A stretch of DNA of 7,625 bases from positions 1 to 7,625 of the forward strand of contig CAMPKM010000123.1 of the NCBI GenBank assembly GCA_946887155.1, in the 5' to 3' direction. The notes under the pieces are model-generated. The model saw only the letters and a program-made list of their open reading frames with translations. It was not told the DNA's origin and made no database searches. Made by a program: the position numbers and the translations under genes. This DNA is from an uncultured Gemmatimonadota bacterium. Its GTDB lineage: Bacteria > Gemmatimonadota > Gemmatimonadetes > Gemmatimonadales > Gemmatimonadaceae. Of the stretch, positions 5,170 through 7,625 are shown piece by piece; positions within the stretch are counted from its first letter, which is position 1; the number at the start of each line of letters is the position of its first letter.

Positions 5170-6841
5170 AGGAGAGTCCGATAATGCCGCCATCGGGCTT
5201 GATGGACATGCGTTCGGCGGCGGGCACCTTCGGCAACCCGGGCATGGTCATGATGTCGCCGCACTGTGCCACGACAAAGCCGGCGCCGGCCGCGGGGTAC
5301 ACTTCGTTTACCGTTATGCGGAATCCCGTGGGCCTTCCGAGGAGCGTTGGGTCGTCACTGAGCGAATATTGCGTCTTGGCCATGCAGATCGGGGTGTTCC
5401 CCAGGCCGATCGACTCCAGGTAGTCGATGTTGCGATCGGCTTTCGGCGCGTAGTCGACGCCGACTGCACCGTACACACGCGACGCGATCGTCGAGATCTT
5501 CTCGCGAATCGGAAGGTTGGTGTCGTACAACGGCGCAAACTGCGCGTTGCCCTGCTCCAGCATCGCCAGTACTTCGCGCGCGAGTTCCTCGCCGCCCTCG
5601 CCGCCACGGGCAAACACCTCGGTCATCGCCACACGGACACCGGCCCGCCTGGCGGCGTCCACGACCATCTTCAGCTCGGCGTCGGAGTCGGAACCGAAGC
5701 GGTTCACGGCTACCACGACCGGTAACCCGAACTGCTTCACGTTCATGATGTGATGTTCGAGGTTCGGCAGCCCGCGTTCGAGAGCGGCGAGATCTTCGGT
5801 GGCCAATTTCGTCTTGTGAGCGCCGCCGTTGAGCTTGAGTGCGCGGATGGTCGCCACGAGCACCGCTGCCTGTGGCTGCAAGCCGGCTGAACGGCACTTG
5901 ATGTCGAAGAACTTTTCCGCACCGAGATCGGAGCCGAAGCCGGCCTCGGTGACGACGATATCGGCCAGCGCGAGGGCGGATTTCGTTGCCATGACCGAAT
6001 TGCAGCCGTGGGCGATGTTGCCGAAGGGACCGGCGTGGACGAATGCGGGTCCCCCTTCGAGCGTCTGGACGAGGTTCGGCCGGATGGCATCCTTGAGCAG
6101 CATGCTCATGGCGCCGGCGGCCTTGAGTTCACCGGCGCGGACCGGCTTCCGCTCGGTGCCGTACGTCGAGCCGATGACGATGCGAGACAGCCGTTCCTCG
6201 AGATCCTTCACACTCGACGCGAGGGCCACGATCGCCATGATCTCGCTGGCCGGGATGATGACGAAGCGCTCCTCGCGGGGGACTCCTTCGGCTGGTCCAC
6301 CGAGCCCGATGATCACTTTGCGCAAGGCGCGGTCGTTCATGTCGATCGTGCGCGGCCACGTTATGCGGCGGGGATCGATGTTGAGTGCGTTGCCCTGCTG
6401 CAGGTGATTGTCGAGCAGCGCCGCCAAGAGTGCGTGGGTGGTCGAAATCGCGTGGAAGTCGCCAGTGAAGTGAAGGTTGATATCCTCCATTGGCAGGACC
6501 TGTGAGTAACCGCCACCGGCCGCACCGCCCTTCACGCCGAACACGGGCCCCAGCGACGGCTCGCGAATGCAGAGCGCCACGCGCTGGCCGATCCTGCGGA
6601 AGGCCTGCGCCAGGCCAACTGACATCGTGGTCTTTCCTTCTCCAGCCGCCGTCGGGTTGATGGCGGTCACGATCACGAGCTTGCCGCGCGGCGGCCGGCT
6701 TGCGATTTCGATCGGGATTTTTGCCTTGTACTTCCCGTACAGATCGAGGTCGTCCGGCGTGAGACCGAGTTCAGCAGCGACGTCGGCGATCGGGCGGAGT
6801 TTTGCTTTCTGGGCGATTTCGATGTCGGAAGGAACGGACAC
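5168..6841 (-). CDS. fhs: formate-tetrahydrofolate ligase (10-formyl-THF synthetase)
   Basis: A 557-residue complete monofunctional FTHFS, the usual bacterial length. The N-terminal DIEIAQKAKLRPIADVAAELG (6-26) is the family opening. A P-loop TAAGEGKTT lies at 64-72 (T-P-A-G-E-G-K-T-T in many homologues). The signature EPSLGPVFGVKGGAAGGG (94-111) runs on into YSQVLPMEDINLHFTGD. Later NGGAHKTKL, VVAVNRFGSDSDAE and the C-terminal MTMPGLPKVPAAE motif are all intact. It makes 10-formyl-THF from formate, ATP and THF in the cytoplasm, feeding purines, fMet or, in acetogens, the methyl branch. Start GTG 6841-6839 fits the homologous N-terminus, but no ribosome site is visible before it; a TATTTT element lies at 6877-6872 without a good -35. 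It heads the fhs-ridA-selD-selC run, 65 bases after tatD. Confidence 0.97.
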   Translation of the reverse strand: MSVPSDIEIAQKAKLRPIADVAAELGLTPDDLDLYGKYKAKIPIEIASRPPRGKLVIVTAINPTAAGEGKTTMSVGLAQAFRRIGQRVALCIREPSLGPVFGVKGGAAGGGYSQVLPMEDINLHFTGDFHAISTTHALLAALLDNHLQQGNALNIDPRRITWPRTIDMNDRALRKVIIGLGGPAEGVPREERFVIIPASEIMAIVALASSVKDLEERLSRIVIGSTYGTERKPVRAGELKAAGAMSMLLKDAIRPNLVQTLEGGPAFVHAGPFGNIAHGCNSVMATKSALALADIVVTEAGFGSDLGAEKFFDIKCRSAGLQPQAAVLVATIRALKLNGGAHKTKLATEDLAALERGLPNLEHHIMNVKQFGLPVVVAVNRFGSDSDAELKMVVDAARRAGVRVAMTEVFARGGEGGEELAREVLAMLEQGNAQFAPLYDTNLPIREKISTIASRVYGAVGVDYAPKADRNIDYLESIGLGNTPICMAKTQYSLSDDPTLLGRPTGFRITVNEVYPAAGAGFVVAQCGDIMTMPGLPKVPAAERMSIKPDGGIIGLS

Positions 6842-6906
6842 GATCAGATGGTTGGAGTGATGGCAGATGGCAAAATATGGAGATCGTCCTCGGCCGGACG
6901 GGCAAC

Positions 6907-7625
6907 CTATGGATGGTGATCGGGTGCTGCCAGATTGAACAGGCGGCGAGTGTTATCCACTACCTGCGCGCCCATCGTGTGTGGATCGATCTCGCGAGCC
7001 CTGGCGACGTGCCGGAGCGTCAGCGCAACATGAGCCGGTTCGTTCCGCTTCCCCCGAAGAGGGACCGGCGCGAGGTAGGGGGCATCCGATTCAACGAGGA
7101 TGCGATCGGCCGGAATCGACCGGATCAATCCGTCATCGGCCCACTTCTTGAACGTCACGACGCCGCTGAACGAGAGATACCAGCCGCTGGCGACGGCGAC
7201 ATCCAGGAGGGTGGCGGGTCCGGTAAAACAGTGCAGCACGCCGCGCACGCCCGCCTGCCCCGCTTCACGCACAAGCGCCATCGTGTCATCGACCGCCTCA
7301 CGAGTGTGCACCACGACCGGGCGACCCGTGTCGGCCGCGAGGTGCAGCTGCGACTCGAATACCTTTCGCTGTACGTCGCGCGGCGAATTGTCGTAGTGGT
7401 AGTCGAGACCACACTCGCCGATCGCCACCGCGCCATGCTGCAGGTGTTCCCGCACGCGCGGGAGATCCCGCGACAGGTCAAAGTGCGCGGCGTCGTGCGG
7501 ATGCATGCCCGCGGTATGCCAGATGAATCCCGGGTATCCCGCGGCGACGTCACGGGCCCTGTCCGCCGCGTCAGGCGACTCGCCGATGCAGATCAGCAAC
7601 GCGGCCCCCGCCTGGCGCGCCGACT
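6907..7625 (-). CDS. tatD: TatD family metal-dependent hydrolase/DNase (5' end outside window)
   Basis: The frame is open to the window edge, giving 238 residues before the TAG at 6909-6907. Only the extreme N-terminus, with the first HxH metal pair, is missing. Visible TatD motifs in order: GMHPHDA, GECGLDYHYD (metal-bridging Glu), VVHTREA (His), GVLHCFTG (His), ILVESDAPYLAP (Asp) and the terminal NTRRLFNL helix. Members are TIM-barrel Mg/Mn-dependent 3'-5' exonucleases or D-aminoacyl/DNA hydrolases, often paired with metG. RGKRNEPAHV is the usual loop. A TTG at 7599 is not the true start, because homologous sequence (ARQAGAALLICIGE) continues upstream of it. Confidence 0.93.
   Translation of the reverse strand, partial: SARQAGAALLICIGESPDAADRARDVAAGYPGFIWHTAGMHPHDAAHFDLSRDLPRVREHLQHGAVAIGECGLDYHYDNSPRDVQRKVFESQLHLAADTGRPVVVHTREAVDDTMALVREAGQAGVRGVLHCFTGPATLLDVAVASGWYLSFSGVVTFKKWADDGLIRSIPADRILVESDAPYLAPVPLRGKRNEPAHVALTLRHVARAREIDPHTMGAQVVDNTRRLFNLAAPDHHP

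Noticed and set aside
4703..5725. 340-codon plus-strand open frame
   Set aside because: It lies antisense to ridA and fhs, both with clear homology, and its translation (Arg/His/Gly/Asp-rich) shows no fold or motif. Long antisense frames are expected at this GC content.
6842..6906. clear promoter for fhs in the tatD-fhs gap
   Set aside because: TATTTT at 6877-6872 is AT-rich, but no -35 element stands at 16-18 bases; not enough to call.
1..7625. CRISPR arrays, insertion sequences, phage or defence genes
   Set aside because: I saw no regularly spaced repeats, transposase or integrase motifs, or terminal inverted repeats on either strand.

Overview
The window is GC-rich, densely packed DNA from a diderm (Gram-negative type) bacterium. 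The envelope genes (lptE, lpxH, a heptose-phosphate adenylyltransferase and a second lipoprotein) require an LPS-bearing outer membrane. The DUF5683-like protein and overall style would fit Gemmatimonadota or a relative, but that placement is an impression and no marker gene here settles it.

Left part (1-1985, all minus strand): a tight run transcribed right to left, made of a YbgC-type acyl-CoA thioesterase, a LolA/LolB-like lipoprotein, the LPS-assembly lipoprotein LptE, a small one-pass membrane protein, and the 5' part of an RfaE2-type nucleotidyltransferase cut by the window edge. Adjacent genes overlap by 4 to 23 bases. A 100-base divergent intergenic region (1986-2085) separates this run from plus-strand lpxH (lipid A pathway). 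lpxH converges on, and overlaps by 17 bases, a minus-strand DUF5683-like membrane protein.

Right part (3536-7625, all minus strand): transcribed right to left, tatD (5' end outside the window), fhs (formate-tetrahydrofolate ligase), ridA, selD and selC. This is the most interesting part. SelD (selenophosphate synthetase) is itself a selenoprotein: its full 345-residue frame contains an in-frame TGA at 4620-4622, exactly at the catalytic Cys/Sec position, followed at the right distance by a bacterial SECIS-like hairpin (4583-4608). Nine bases after the selD stop lies a complete 97-base tRNA-Sec gene (anticodon TCA, 8-bp acceptor, 5-bp T stem, long variable arm, encoded CCA). A standard gene caller would truncate selD to start near 4505.

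How they work together: SelD makes selenophosphate, which SelA (not in window) uses to convert Ser-tRNA-Sec to Sec-tRNA-Sec on the selC product. SelB (not in window) delivers it to UGA codons, including the one in selD itself. Fhs charges tetrahydrofolate with formate. Many bacterial selenoproteins are formate dehydrogenases, so the neighbourhood hints at formate/one-carbon metabolism. There is no CRISPR array, transposase, integrase or phage gene, and no gene-free stretch above 300 bases.
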